From assembly GCF_017873095.1 (NCBI RefSeq), contig NZ_JAGGJU010000001.1, forward strand, positions 496,001 to 560,000: a stretch of 64,000 nt of DNA, written 5' to 3'. The notes under the pieces were generated by a model. That model was given only the letters and a program-made list of their open reading frames with translations, made no database searches and was not told the DNA's origin. The translations under genes were made by a program, and so were the position numbers. The first letter of the stretch is position 1, and the number at the start of each line of letters is the position of its first letter. Of the stretch, positions 46,250 to 58,099 are shown in pieces. The stretch is from Heterorhizobium halophytocola (GTDB taxonomy: Bacteria > Pseudomonadota > Alphaproteobacteria > Rhizobiales > Rhizobiaceae).

Positions 46250-47317
46250 TCAGCGCCCCGCGGCACCGATCGGGGGATCGGGATGCGGTTTGAAGAAGCG
46301 GATGATCTCCGCCGCTGTGACGTCCTCGATCCGGCCCGGGCGCCAGGTCGGGTTGCGGTCCTTGTCGATGACGGCGGCCCGCACGCCTTCATAGAAATCG
46401 TCAAGCGTCAGGATCGCGGCCGAGCCGGCAAATTCACGGTCGATGCACTCTTCCAAAGTCTGGCTCTGCCGACCGAGGCGCAGCATCCGCAGCGTGATCT
46501 TCAGGGCTGTCGGCGAGCGCTGCCAGAGCCGCTCGACCGTTCTGCCGGCAAAGACATCGGTTTCGCCATTCAGGGCCTCGACGATCTCCTCGACGGTATC
46601 GCCGGCAAAGCAGCGATCGATCAATGGAAGGTGTGACTCGAGAGGCGCCGGACCCGGATCGGTGGCGAAGGCGGCAACGACATCGCCAACAAGCTCGGCA
46701 TCGGCCGCAGGCGACAGTGTGGCGAGCGCATCCTGCAGGGCCGGCAATTGCGCGACCGGTACGCAGACATCGGCAAGGCCCGCGAGAATGGCATCCGCCG
46801 CGCCGATGATCTCGCCGGTGAGGCCGAGATAGGTGCCGAGTTCGCCGGGTGACCGCGGCAGGAGAAAGCTGGCGCCGACATCTGGAAAGAAACCGATGCC
46901 GGTCTCCGGCATGGCAAGCTTCAGCCTCTCGGTGACGATCCGGTGGCTGCCATGGGCCGAGATGCCGACCCCGCCGCCCATGACGATGCCGTCCATGAAG
47001 GCGATATAGGGCTTGGAATAGCGCGCGATATGGACGTTCATCCGGTATTCCTCGCGCCAGAAGGCAAGCCCCTGCCCGTCGCCGGCACGACCGCTCTTGT
47101 GCACCATGCGGATGTCGCCGCCTGCGCAAAGCCCACGCTCGCCGGCGCCTTTCACCAACACCGCGGCGATCGCCGGATCGGCCTCGAACCGGTCGAGAGC
47201 GCCCTGCATGGCGCCGACCATCGCGCGGTTGAGACTGTTCAGCGCCTCGGGACGATTGAGGCTGATGACGCCCAGGGCGCCGTCGCGGTCGACAAGGAGT
47301 TGCGGCTCGTTGCTCAT
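46250..47317 (-). CDS. 3-hydroxyisobutyryl-CoA hydrolase (crotonase family)
   Basis: A 355-residue crotonase-family protein, longer than typical enoyl-CoA hydratases because of the C-terminal extension of HIBYL-CoA hydrolases. Oxyanion-hole and active-site blocks are [23 protein letters not shown] and [20 protein letters not shown]. The enzyme releases 3-hydroxyisobutyrate from its CoA ester in valine breakdown. Valine carbon then reaches propionyl-CoA, which fits the pcc and mutase genes running the other way from the shared 220-base upstream region. Confidence 0.85.
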   Translation of the reverse strand: MSNEPQLLVDRDGALGVISLNRPEALNSLNRAMVGAMQGALDRFEADPAIAAVLVKGAGERGLCAGGDIRMVHKSGRAGDGQGLAFWREEYRMNVHIARYSKPYIAFMDGIVMGGGVGISAHGSHRIVTERLKLAMPETGIGFFPDVGASFLLPRSPGELGTYLGLTGEIIGAADAILAGLADVCVPVAQLPALQDALATLSPAADAELVGDVVAAFATDPGPAPLESHLPLIDRCFAGDTVEEIVEALNGETDVFAGRTVERLWQRSPTALKITLRMLRLGRQSQTLEECIDREFAGSAAILTLDDFYEGVRAAVIDKDRNPTWRPGRIEDVTAAEIIRFFKPHPDPPIGAAGR

Positions 47318-47541
47318 GCGGTCTCCCCTGTCCCTGCTGGTCCTGCTCCGGTTGCCTGTCGATCAAGAGAGCGGTCGAGGCGCGGATCGTCAACCCCTGT
47401 CACGGGCCGCGGTGCCGCCCGCGGGCGAAACCGTTTCCGTCTGAAGGCGCATTTGCAACGGCGCGCGAGGTGGTTATGGTCGCATCTCGAAAATGCGGTT
47501 GCGTAACCAAGAAAAGGCCGTCGGGAATGTCGGGAGGAAGC

Positions 47542-49074
<1,533 letters not shown>

Positions 49075-49082
49075 GGGGTAGA

Positions 49083-49319
49083 ATGCCGAAAGTCTTCGAA
49101 TGGAAGGGATGGAGGTTCGAGTTCTAGAGTCTCCACCGCTTTGAACCGCCACATGTTCACATTCGAAACGATCGCAAGGAAACCAAGATCTGGCTACAGG
49201 ACCTCACCATCGCGCGCAACAAGCGCTGCACGGAGAAAGAACTGAATGACCTGCTTGCAATCGTCACAGAGCAGCAGCGGAACTTCCTGGAGAAGTGGAA
49301 TGAGCATTTTGGACATTGA
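49083..49319 (+). pseudogene. DUF4160 gene interrupted by an in-frame amber codon
   Basis: The frame from ATG 49083 reads MPKVFEWKGWRFEF, then TAG at 49125-49127, then continues SLHRFEPPHVHI, with a run of 63 more sense codons to TGA at 49317. This is DUF4160, in which the interrupted position is normally a tyrosine (FYS), one base from TAG. The 3' end overlaps the DUF2442 start by 20 bases. Such pairs resemble toxin-antitoxin modules. The gene is either inactivated by a single nonsense mutation or translated only through readthrough. GC is lower than in pccB. Confidence 0.85.
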
Positions 49320-49578
49320 CGACGACTTGCTCGAGCCGGTCAGCGCCTACTGCACCGAGACGGGCCTTGTCGTGCTCTTGGGGAACGGGACGACCCTCGT
49401 GACCCCGCTCTGGTGGTACCCACCTCTTCTGGCGGCGAGCACAGAGCAGCGCAACGCGATAGAATTGTCTCCCTATGGCATCCATTGGCCCGCCCTGGAT
49501 GAGGACTTGAGCATTGAAGGCATGCTGCAGGGTGCCAGATATCCCGACGCCAAGCCTCCGGCCGAGGCAGCTGAATAA
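49300..49578 (+). CDS. DUF2442 protein, partner of DUF4160
   Basis: A 92-residue protein starting MSILDIDDDLLEPVSAY. The DUF2442 pattern is plain: a DGT-like turn (LGNGTTLVTPLWWYPPLLAA), then EQRNAIELSPYGIHWPALDEDLSIEGMLQG. Its start lies inside the end of the DUF4160 frame, typical of a coupled pair in which this member may be the antitoxin or DNA-binding part. If DUF4160 is dead, it would be an orphan. The function is not established. Confidence 0.8.
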   Translation: MSILDIDDDLLEPVSAYCTETGLVVLLGNGTTLVTPLWWYPPLLAASTEQRNAIELSPYGIHWPALDEDLSIEGMLQGARYPDAKPPAEAAE

Positions 49579-49697
49579 TTTTGAACCATGCGCCATAGGC
49601 CGATTTTCATCGGAAAAGCCGCCCGGCCTTTCCTATATTGCTTTTCAAGCGCCCCTTGATCGGGCGCCGCCCCCGCAACCTTCGAGGACCCGTTTTC

Positions 49698-50600
49698 ATG
49701 ACCGAGAAATCCCCCGCCGACAATTTTCCCGCCGGCTATGTACCGCCGAAAGTCTGGACCTGGGAACAGGGCAATGGTGGCCAGTTCGCCAATATTAACC
49801 GTCCGACAGCCGGCCCGCAGGTCGATAAGGAATTGCCCGTCGGCAAGCATCCGCTGCAGCTCTATTCGCTGGCGACACCGAACGGCCAGAAGGTCACCAT
49901 CCTGCTCGAGGAACTGCTCGCAGCCGGTCACACGGGCGCGGAATACGATGCCTGGTTGATCAAGATCGGCGACGGCGACCAGTTCGGCTCCGGCTTCGTC
50001 GACATCAATCCGAATTCCAAGATTCCGGCGCTGATGGACCACGCACCGAAGGGTGGCGGCGCGCCCGTGCGCCTGTTCGAGAGCGCTTCGATCATGACCT
50101 ATCTTGCGGAAAAATTCGACGCCTTCCTGCCGACCGAGCCGCGCACCCGCGCCGAAACCTTCAACTGGCTGTTCTGGCAGATGGGCTCCGCACCCTTCCT
50201 CGGCGGCGGTTTCGGCCATTTCTATGCCTATGCGCCGATGAAGATCAAATATGCGATCGACCGCTATGCCATGGAGGTCAAGCGCCAGCTCGACGTGCTC
50301 GACAGGCGTCTTGCCGAAAGCCGGTTCATCGCCGGCGACGACTACTCCATCGCCGACATGGCGATCTGGCCCTGGTATGGGCGTATCATCCTGGGCGAGG
50401 CCTATGGCGATGCCGGCACCTTCCTCGATGGTGCAAGCTACAAGAACGTGGCACGCTGGACCGACGAGATCGGCGCACGTCCGGCCGTCAAGCGTGGTGT
50501 CATCGTCAACCGCGCATCCGGCGAACCCGCGCTGCCGGAACGGCACGATGCTTCGGATTTCGACACGAAGACCGGGGACAAGATCGGCGCCGCGGGCTAA
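49698..50600 (+). CDS. yghU: Glutathione S-transferase family protein, YghU type
   Basis: A 300-residue GST with a long N-terminal extension (PPKVWTWEQGNGGQFANINRPTAG) that is characteristic of YghU/Nu-class enzymes. The thioredoxin fold is LQLYSLATPNGQKVTILLEEL and the cis-proline region NPNSKIPALMD; ESASIMTYLAEKF binds glutathione gamma-glutamate. YghU proteins act as disulfide-bond reductases using two glutathione molecules. A promoter is expected in the 119-base gap upstream. It lies within the insert between pccB and pccA. Confidence 0.9.
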   Translation: MTEKSPADNFPAGYVPPKVWTWEQGNGGQFANINRPTAGPQVDKELPVGKHPLQLYSLATPNGQKVTILLEELLAAGHTGAEYDAWLIKIGDGDQFGSGFVDINPNSKIPALMDHAPKGGGAPVRLFESASIMTYLAEKFDAFLPTEPRTRAETFNWLFWQMGSAPFLGGGFGHFYAYAPMKIKYAIDRYAMEVKRQLDVLDRRLAESRFIAGDDYSIADMAIWPWYGRIILGEAYGDAGTFLDGASYKNVARWTDEIGARPAVKRGVIVNRASGEPALPERHDASDFDTKTGDKIGAAG

Positions 50601-50632
50601 AGAGGGGCGCTTGAGAGAAACGGAGAACTGGA

Positions 50633-51010
50633 ATGGCCAATCTGCCCGACATGACGAAACACCGCGGATTTCCCGGCGGCCTGCCGGGCACTGGCATCCA
50701 GTTCACCATTCGCCGCGCCAATCCAAAGGGCGTGACGCCGCTGAAGGCAATTCCGCGGCGCGCCCGGCCAGACACCAAGGAACATCGCATCGACGCCGCC
50801 TTTCTGCATGCGCTCTGGCATCATTTCGGCGACGAGCCTTTCGAGCGTGGCAATCTCGATGCGGCGCGGCTTTGCCTGCTCTTCGGTCGGGAAGTCGTCG
50901 CCGCCGATCAACATTTCGACCCGCTATCCTACGAGGCCATGCTGCAGATCGATGAAAAGGTTGCACGGGCCAATTTTCCCGAAGCCTTCGACGATGTGTT
51001 CGAGGTCTGA
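50633..51010 (+). CDS. Hypothetical protein, first of a tandem paralog pair
   Basis: A 125-residue soluble protein I do not recognise. It starts MANLPDMTKHRGFPGGLPGTG and has strongly conserved LFGREV...FDPLSYEAMLQIDEKVARANFPEAF. The next gene is its paralog with about 55 percent identity over 118 residues; the most conserved block in both is PFERGNLD and RLC-LFGRE. It is 32 bases after yghU, with a good RBS (GAGAAACGGAGAA). No signal peptide or membrane helix is seen. Confidence 0.75.
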   Translation: MANLPDMTKHRGFPGGLPGTGIQFTIRRANPKGVTPLKAIPRRARPDTKEHRIDAAFLHALWHHFGDEPFERGNLDAARLCLLFGREVVAADQHFDPLSYEAMLQIDEKVARANFPEAFDDVFEV

Positions 51011-51050
51011 TGAAAATGATCCCTTCGACGCATCGCTTGAGGCAGATTTG

Positions 51051-51407
51051 ATGGCAAAAATACCAGAAATGCCAAAGCATCCCGGTTTTCCCGCCGGGCT
51101 TCTCGGTACCCAGTGGCAGTACACGCTGCGGCGCTCCAAGACCAAGGTCACGCCGCTGGCCGCCTGGCCCCGCCATCGGACGATGGACCAGACGGTCGCC
51201 CTCGCCGATATCGGCTTCGTACAGGCACTGTGGCAATATTTCGGCTCGGCCCCCTTCGAGCGCGGCAATCTCGACGGCGAGCGGCTCTGTCGGCTGTTCG
51301 GCCGGGAGATCCTGCCTGCCGAACGCGGCTTTGATCCGAAGTCCTACAACGCGATGCTGAAGCTCAACGAGGCGATGGCACGCAAGAATTTTCCGGACGC
51401 CTTTTGA
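51051..51407 (+). CDS. Hypothetical protein, second of a tandem paralog pair
   Basis: A 118-residue paralog of the preceding protein, starting MAKIPEMPKHPGFPAGLLGTQ. Shared blocks include QALWQYFGSAPFERGNLD, RLCRLFGREILPAE and FDPKSYNAMLKLNEAMARKNFPDAF. The start is chosen by alignment with the first copy; the frame is open upstream into the first gene's 3' part. The pair arose by local duplication. It is 60 bases before pccA. Confidence 0.72.
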   Translation: MAKIPEMPKHPGFPAGLLGTQWQYTLRRSKTKVTPLAAWPRHRTMDQTVALADIGFVQALWQYFGSAPFERGNLDGERLCRLFGREILPAERGFDPKSYNAMLKLNEAMARKNFPDAF

Positions 51408-51467
51408 AGCCAGCGCCGAAATAGACATGACCATGACCGAAATGCCGATCGCGGGAGGCGAACGTCA

Positions 51468-53474
51468 GTGATCCAGAAAATCCTCATTGCCAACAGGGGC
51501 GAAATCGCCTGCAGGGTGATCAAGACCGCGAAGAAGATGGGGATAGCCACCGTCGCGGTCTATTCCGACGCCGATGCCAACGCGCTGCATGTGAAGATGG
51601 CCGACGAGGCCGTGCATATCGGGCCCGCACCGTCGAACCAGTCCTATATCGTCATAGAGAGGATCCTGGACGCCATCCAAAAGACCGGCGCCGACGCGGT
51701 GCATCCGGGCTATGGCTTCCTCTCGGAAAATCCGGTCTTTGCCGAGGCGCTCGACAAGGCCGGCATCACCTTTATCGGCCCGCCCGTCAATGCCATCGAG
51801 GCGATGGGCGACAAGATCACCTCGAAGAAACTCGCGGCCGAGGCCGGCGTTTCGACCGTTCCGGGCCATATGGGTCTGATCGCCGATGCCGACGAGGCGG
51901 TGAAGATCTCCGACGAGATCGGCTATCCGGTGATGATCAAGGCCTCTGCCGGTGGCGGCGGCAAGGGCATGCGCATTGCCTGGAACCCGCAGGAAGCGCG
52001 CGAAGGCTTCCAGTCGTCGAAGAACGAGGCGAAGAATTCCTTCGGCGACGACCGGATCTTCATCGAGAAATTCGTCACCGAACCCCGCCATATCGAGATC
52101 CAGGTGCTCGGCGACAAGCATGGCACCGTCCTTTATCTCGGCGAGCGGGAATGCTCGATCCAGCGACGCAACCAGAAGGTGATCGAGGAGGCGCCCTCGC
52201 CTTTCCTCGACGCCGCGACGCGCAAGGCCATGGGCGAACAGGCCGTCGCCCTGTCGAAGGCGGTCGGCTATCATTCCGCCGGCACCGTCGAATTCATCGT
52301 CGATGGCAACAGGAATTTCTACTTCCTCGAGATGAATACCCGCCTGCAGGTGGAGCATCCGGTGACCGAGCTGGTGACCGGTCTCGACCTCGTCGAACAG
52401 ATGATCAGGGTCGCAGCCGGAGAAAAGCTGTCCTTTGCTCAAGCCGACGTAAAGCTGAACGGCTGGGCGATCGAAAGCCGACTTTATGCCGAGGACCCCT
52501 ATCGCAACTTCCTGCCATCGATCGGAAGGCTGACCCGCTATCGTCCTCCGGCGGAAGGCGAGCAGGCGGACGGCACCGTGCTGCGCAACGATACAGGGGT
52601 CTATGAGGGCGGCGAGATCTCGATGTATTACGATCCGATGATTGCGAAGCTGTGCAGTTGGGGCCTGGATCGCGCCATCGCGATCGACGCGATGAGTACC
52701 GCGCTCGACAATTTCGAGGTCGAAGGCATAGGGCACAACCTGCCCTTTCTCTCGGCGGTCATGCGTCAGGAGCGCTTCCGCTCCGGCAGACTGACCACCG
52801 CCTATATCGCGGAAGAATTCCAAGACGGATTTTCGGGCGTCGAGCCCGGGCAGCCGGAGGCGCGGACGCTTGCGGCCATTGCCGCGGTGATCAACGCAAC
52901 CGTGCAGGAACGGGCGACCCGGATCTCCGGCACGATCGGCAACCACGCCCGACGGGTGGGCAAGGACTGGGTGGTGACGCTTGCAGGCGCCAGTTTCACT
53001 GCAAGCCTGGAGGCTGGCCCGCAGTCCGCGACCGTTCACCTCGATGACGGCGACCCGATTTCCGTCGTGACGAACTGGACGCCGGGCCGCAGCCACGCGC
53101 AGTTCCTCGTGGACGGCGAGACACTGGGCATCAAGATCGACCTGAAGGGGCCAGCGATCCGGCTGCGCTGGCGCGGCATGGATGTGACCGCCCATGTCCG
53201 CAGCCCGCGGGTCGCGGCGCTCGCCGCCCTGATGCCTGAAAAACTGTCGCCCGATACGTCAAAGATGCTGCTCTGCCCGATGCCGGGCGTGATCACCAGC
53301 CTTGCGGTGAAGGCCGGTGACAAGGTGGAGGCCGGCCAGCCGCTGGCGACCGTCGAGGCGATGAAGATGGAGAACATCCTGAGGGCGGAAAAACGCGGCA
53401 TCGTGAAGACGGTAGCCGTCGAACCCGGGCAGAGCCTTGCCGTTGACGAGCTGATCATGGAGTTCGAGGGGTGA
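51468..53474 (+). CDS. pccA: Propionyl-CoA carboxylase alpha chain (biotin carboxylase)
   Basis: A 668-residue biotin-dependent subunit with GTG start and GGAGG nine bases upstream. Biotin carboxylase domain (1-450): [17 protein letters not shown], the ATP-grasp motif [13 protein letters not shown] and [17 protein letters not shown] domain follows, then the C-terminal biotinyl domain with EAMKMEN (biotin lysine K633). It carboxylates biotin, passing carboxyl to PccB. It overlaps a short open frame which in turn overlaps the mutase gene. Confidence 0.95.
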   Translation: MIQKILIANRGEIACRVIKTAKKMGIATVAVYSDADANALHVKMADEAVHIGPAPSNQSYIVIERILDAIQKTGADAVHPGYGFLSENPVFAEALDKAGITFIGPPVNAIEAMGDKITSKKLAAEAGVSTVPGHMGLIADADEAVKISDEIGYPVMIKASAGGGGKGMRIAWNPQEAREGFQSSKNEAKNSFGDDRIFIEKFVTEPRHIEIQVLGDKHGTVLYLGERECSIQRRNQKVIEEAPSPFLDAATRKAMGEQAVALSKAVGYHSAGTVEFIVDGNRNFYFLEMNTRLQVEHPVTELVTGLDLVEQMIRVAAGEKLSFAQADVKLNGWAIESRLYAEDPYRNFLPSIGRLTRYRPPAEGEQADGTVLRNDTGVYEGGEISMYYDPMIAKLCSWGLDRAIAIDAMSTALDNFEVEGIGHNLPFLSAVMRQERFRSGRLTTAYIAEEFQDGFSGVEPGQPEARTLAAIAAVINATVQERATRISGTIGNHARRVGKDWVVTLAGASFTASLEAGPQSATVHLDDGDPISVVTNWTPGRSHAQFLVDGETLGIKIDLKGPAIRLRWRGMDVTAHVRSPRVAALAALMPEKLSPDTSKMLLCPMPGVITSLAVKAGDKVEAGQPLATVEAMKMENILRAEKRGIVKTVAVEPGQSLAVDELIMEFEG

Positions 53475-53658
53475 GGACCAGGGGAGGAAGTGCAACGCGG
53501 CTGGAACGCGGCGCCCGGCACATGTCGGGAAAGCCGCTTCGGCAGGCGCCGCTGATGGTCCTGCCCTCCGAAGAAGACGATCCGACCGGAGAACCGGCCA
53601 AACCCATCTGTCTCGGCGCGCCGCCGATCCATGCAACCTTCAGGAAAGGACAGCGTCC

Positions 53659-53662
<4 letters not shown>
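53471..53662 (+). CDS. Possible small coupled protein between pccA and mutase
   Basis: A 63-codon frame starting GTG at 53471 within the pccA stop (GTGA) and ending at 53662 within the mutase ATG (ATGA). It is thus coupled by four bases at both ends, which is seldom chance. The first codons are rare AGG/AGT types, the later part (residues 18-63) looks more like coding DNA. I see no family. It may be a leader or small protein, or just a chance frame; an internal ATG at 53522 would give 46 residues. Confidence 0.35.
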
Positions 53663-55800
<2,138 letters not shown>

Positions 55801-55810
55801 CCTTGCGACT

Positions 55811-57499
55811 TTAAGGCTCTTGGGGGTTCAGGTCGCGCAGCAGGCGGCCGTGCCGGCGGACTTCGCTCAGCACTTCGCCGAAGCGCATGTCACCGCGTGC
55901 CTGCAGCATCGATTTGAGTTTCAGGAAGACATCCGCCGTCGCCATCGTATCGCCGATCGCGGTGTGGCGGGCCTCGGGCGGGATCTCAACTCCCAGCCGT
56001 TCCGCCAGCGCATCCAGGCTGTGGGCCTCGCTCTGGCCGAAGACGACGGCCGACAACAGGACCGTGTCGAGGATCGGGTTGTCGAACCGGACACCCGCCT
56101 GACGCTCGGCACGGCGCAAGAATTCCATGTCGAAGGGCGCATTGTGGGCAACAAGCACGGCGCCCTTGGAGAAACGATGGAAACGCGCCGTCGCCTCGGC
56201 AATGTCTGGCGCATCGGCGACCATGGCGTCCGTTATGCCATGCACGGCGGTCGAGGCCGCGGGGATCGGTCGTTGTGGATCCACCAGCGTGTCGAACACT
56301 TCCGCCTCGATGCGCCGACCGTTGACGATGCGGACGGCTGCCAGCTGCACGATCGCATCGCCCTTTTCCGGCAACAGTCCCGTGGTCTCGGTGTCGAACA
56401 CGACATAGGTCAGATCATCCAGACGGGCGTCGCTGATCCGCTCGTAGGACAGCCGGCGCAGCAGTTCGAAATCATAGACGACATGACGCTCCGCCGGTAA
56501 GCGCCTGGCGGCCTGCGGCACCGCCGGTGCAACTGGCGGCTCCGCCCGACAGCCCTGGTAGCTATCGTGGAGATCATGCAATTCGCGCTGCAGCCGAACG
56601 ATGTCATCGGCGGTGGTTGGGGAGGTTTCCCGCGCGATGCCCGACACTGTTCGGTGCAGATGGTCGATCGCGGGCAGCAGCCGGTCAAACACCTCTGCGA
56701 GCAACCTGTCCCGGCTGGCATTCGTCGTGAGTTCAGCCGTGACATCGCGCAAGGTCATGACATAGGCGCCGGGATCCTCGGCACTGTCGCCGGCAAGCCG
56801 CATGCGCACGGCAAGCCGTCTCTGCCCGCGGATGGTATCGCAGGTCAGCTGTATGGCAATGTCGTCGGCCTCCGCGTCTAGCAGCCGTGCATGAGCCTGG
56901 CGTAGCGGGTGCTCGTCGAGATAGTCGAAAACCGGCTTGTCGAGACCGAGCGCCGTGTGGTCATCTCCGAGCAACTGACTGGCGCCGCTATTGTAGAACG
57001 CGACGCGGTGACCGCCGGTACAGAGCAGCACGCCCGGCGGCACATCGGACAACAATTCTTCCAGACGCGCCTTGTCGGCGGAGAGCCGCGCCGTTTCGCG
57101 CGCGACCGCCTCGGTCAGTGCGCCACGCGCCTTGGATAGCGAGGACGTGGCAGCCGAAGCCGCCGTACCCAGATCGCCGAGAAAGCGGGCGTGTTCATCG
57201 TCGAGTTCGTCTTCGACATGGGCGTGGCTTCTAGCAAACATGGCGCCGGCCAGCCGCTGCATGGGAATGGCGATATTGAGGTCGAACAGAAACCAGACCC
57301 AGGCGATCAATCCGATGACAAGAAAGCCCGCGACGATGCTGGCGCGCAGCAGCGAGGAGAAGACATCAGGCTCGCCCGTGTGATGCAGGCCGAACCACAG
57401 GCCGACACCATGCGACAGTATAACGCCGAGCACCAATGCGGCGAAGAACAGGAAGATCCGGCCCCGCACGCCCAATCGCCGGTAAAGCCCCTCTGCCAC
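55811..57499 (-). CDS. Membrane-anchored PAS-DEDDh exonuclease (DnaQ/PolIII-epsilon-like)
   Basis: A 562-residue protein with GTG start and AGGGAGA eight bases ahead. Two N-terminal helices (13-35, 55-75) are followed by a HAMP-like linker (76-95), a helical stretch (115-150), a PAS-like domain (150-255: SDVPPGVLLCTGGHRVAFYN) and a DEDDh exonuclease (365-535). All five catalytic residues are intact: D369, E371, D457, H512, D517. It would be an inner-membrane sensor-exonuclease of unknown substrate (oligonucleotide or RNA). Downstream member of the symporter-DUF294 locus; converges on the mutase gene ten bases away. Confidence 0.83.
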   Translation of the reverse strand: MAEGLYRRLGVRGRIFLFFAALVLGVILSHGVGLWFGLHHTGEPDVFSSLLRASIVAGFLVIGLIAWVWFLFDLNIAIPMQRLAGAMFARSHAHVEDELDDEHARFLGDLGTAASAATSSLSKARGALTEAVARETARLSADKARLEELLSDVPPGVLLCTGGHRVAFYNSGASQLLGDDHTALGLDKPVFDYLDEHPLRQAHARLLDAEADDIAIQLTCDTIRGQRRLAVRMRLAGDSAEDPGAYVMTLRDVTAELTTNASRDRLLAEVFDRLLPAIDHLHRTVSGIARETSPTTADDIVRLQRELHDLHDSYQGCRAEPPVAPAVPQAARRLPAERHVVYDFELLRRLSYERISDARLDDLTYVVFDTETTGLLPEKGDAIVQLAAVRIVNGRRIEAEVFDTLVDPQRPIPAASTAVHGITDAMVADAPDIAEATARFHRFSKGAVLVAHNAPFDMEFLRRAERQAGVRFDNPILDTVLLSAVVFGQSEAHSLDALAERLGVEIPPEARHTAIGDTMATADVFLKLKSMLQARGDMRFGEVLSEVRRHGRLLRDLNPQEP

Positions 57500-57559
57500 T
57501 CTTGGTCTCCCTGGTTTGCAGATTGTAATTCACAGTCCTTGCATCTCGATATGCCGGTG

Positions 57560-58078
57560 TCAGCGACAGGCGGCCCTCAGCACCGGATCGTCGGCGGCAA
57601 GGTCCTGCCAGGCGGCGCCGGCAATCTCGCCATTCTCCCCGATGCCGCCCGCCCTGCCGAACAGATCGGCCCGGCGATGCCGGGCGCAGTCGAAGGCGAC
57701 CTTCACCTGCGCCGTCAGTTGCCAGCGTGCGGCCAGCGCCAGATTGACAATCACCTGATCCGGGAAATCCGGATTGCGCTGCGCCGTTCTGTTATCCACG
57801 GCGACAAACCGGTCGACCACCGGATAAAGATAGCTCCAGGGACGCCAGGGCGCCTTCGCCTCATGCTTCCAGGCAATGACCACGCTGTCGGGCCGACCGG
57901 TCGTCATGCGGTCGTACCAGCTGTATTCGCTCCAGACCGCATAGGCGAGCATGCCGAGCCCCGCCGCCGTCGGCACGATCCATTTTGGCAAGAGCCCCCG
58001 GCTTAGCCATCTCAACGCCATGGCCACGCCCGCAAGGGCAACACCGGAAACGATGGCGGCAATCAACTCAAACAGCAT
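57560..58078 (-). CDS. Uncharacterised membrane protein of symporter locus
   Basis: A 172-residue protein with two N-terminal helices (about residues 5-23 and 32-48), then a soluble part containing YSWYDRMTTGRPDSVVIAWKHE, PWRPWSYLYPVVDRFVAVD and a cysteine pair (C150s region and CR end). The mature part seems periplasmic, by the positive-inside rule. I do not recognise a family. It lies between the DUF294 gene and the exonuclease gene with 20- and 60-base gaps, suggesting co-transcription. AAGGA precedes the ATG. Confidence 0.7.
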   Translation of the reverse strand: MLFELIAAIVSGVALAGVAMALRWLSRGLLPKWIVPTAAGLGMLAYAVWSEYSWYDRMTTGRPDSVVIAWKHEAKAPWRPWSYLYPVVDRFVAVDNRTAQRNPDFPDQVIVNLALAARWQLTAQVKVAFDCARHRRADLFGRAGGIGENGEIAGAAWQDLAADDPVLRAACR

Positions 58079-58099
58079 GGTGTCGTCCTTGAAATCCTG

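Noticed and set aside
43686..46394. A 902-codon open frame on the plus strand
   Set aside because: It lies antisense to the ligase, exonuclease and part of the hydrolase gene, all with clear motifs. Long antisense frames are common in GC-rich DNA; the translation has no recognisable domain.
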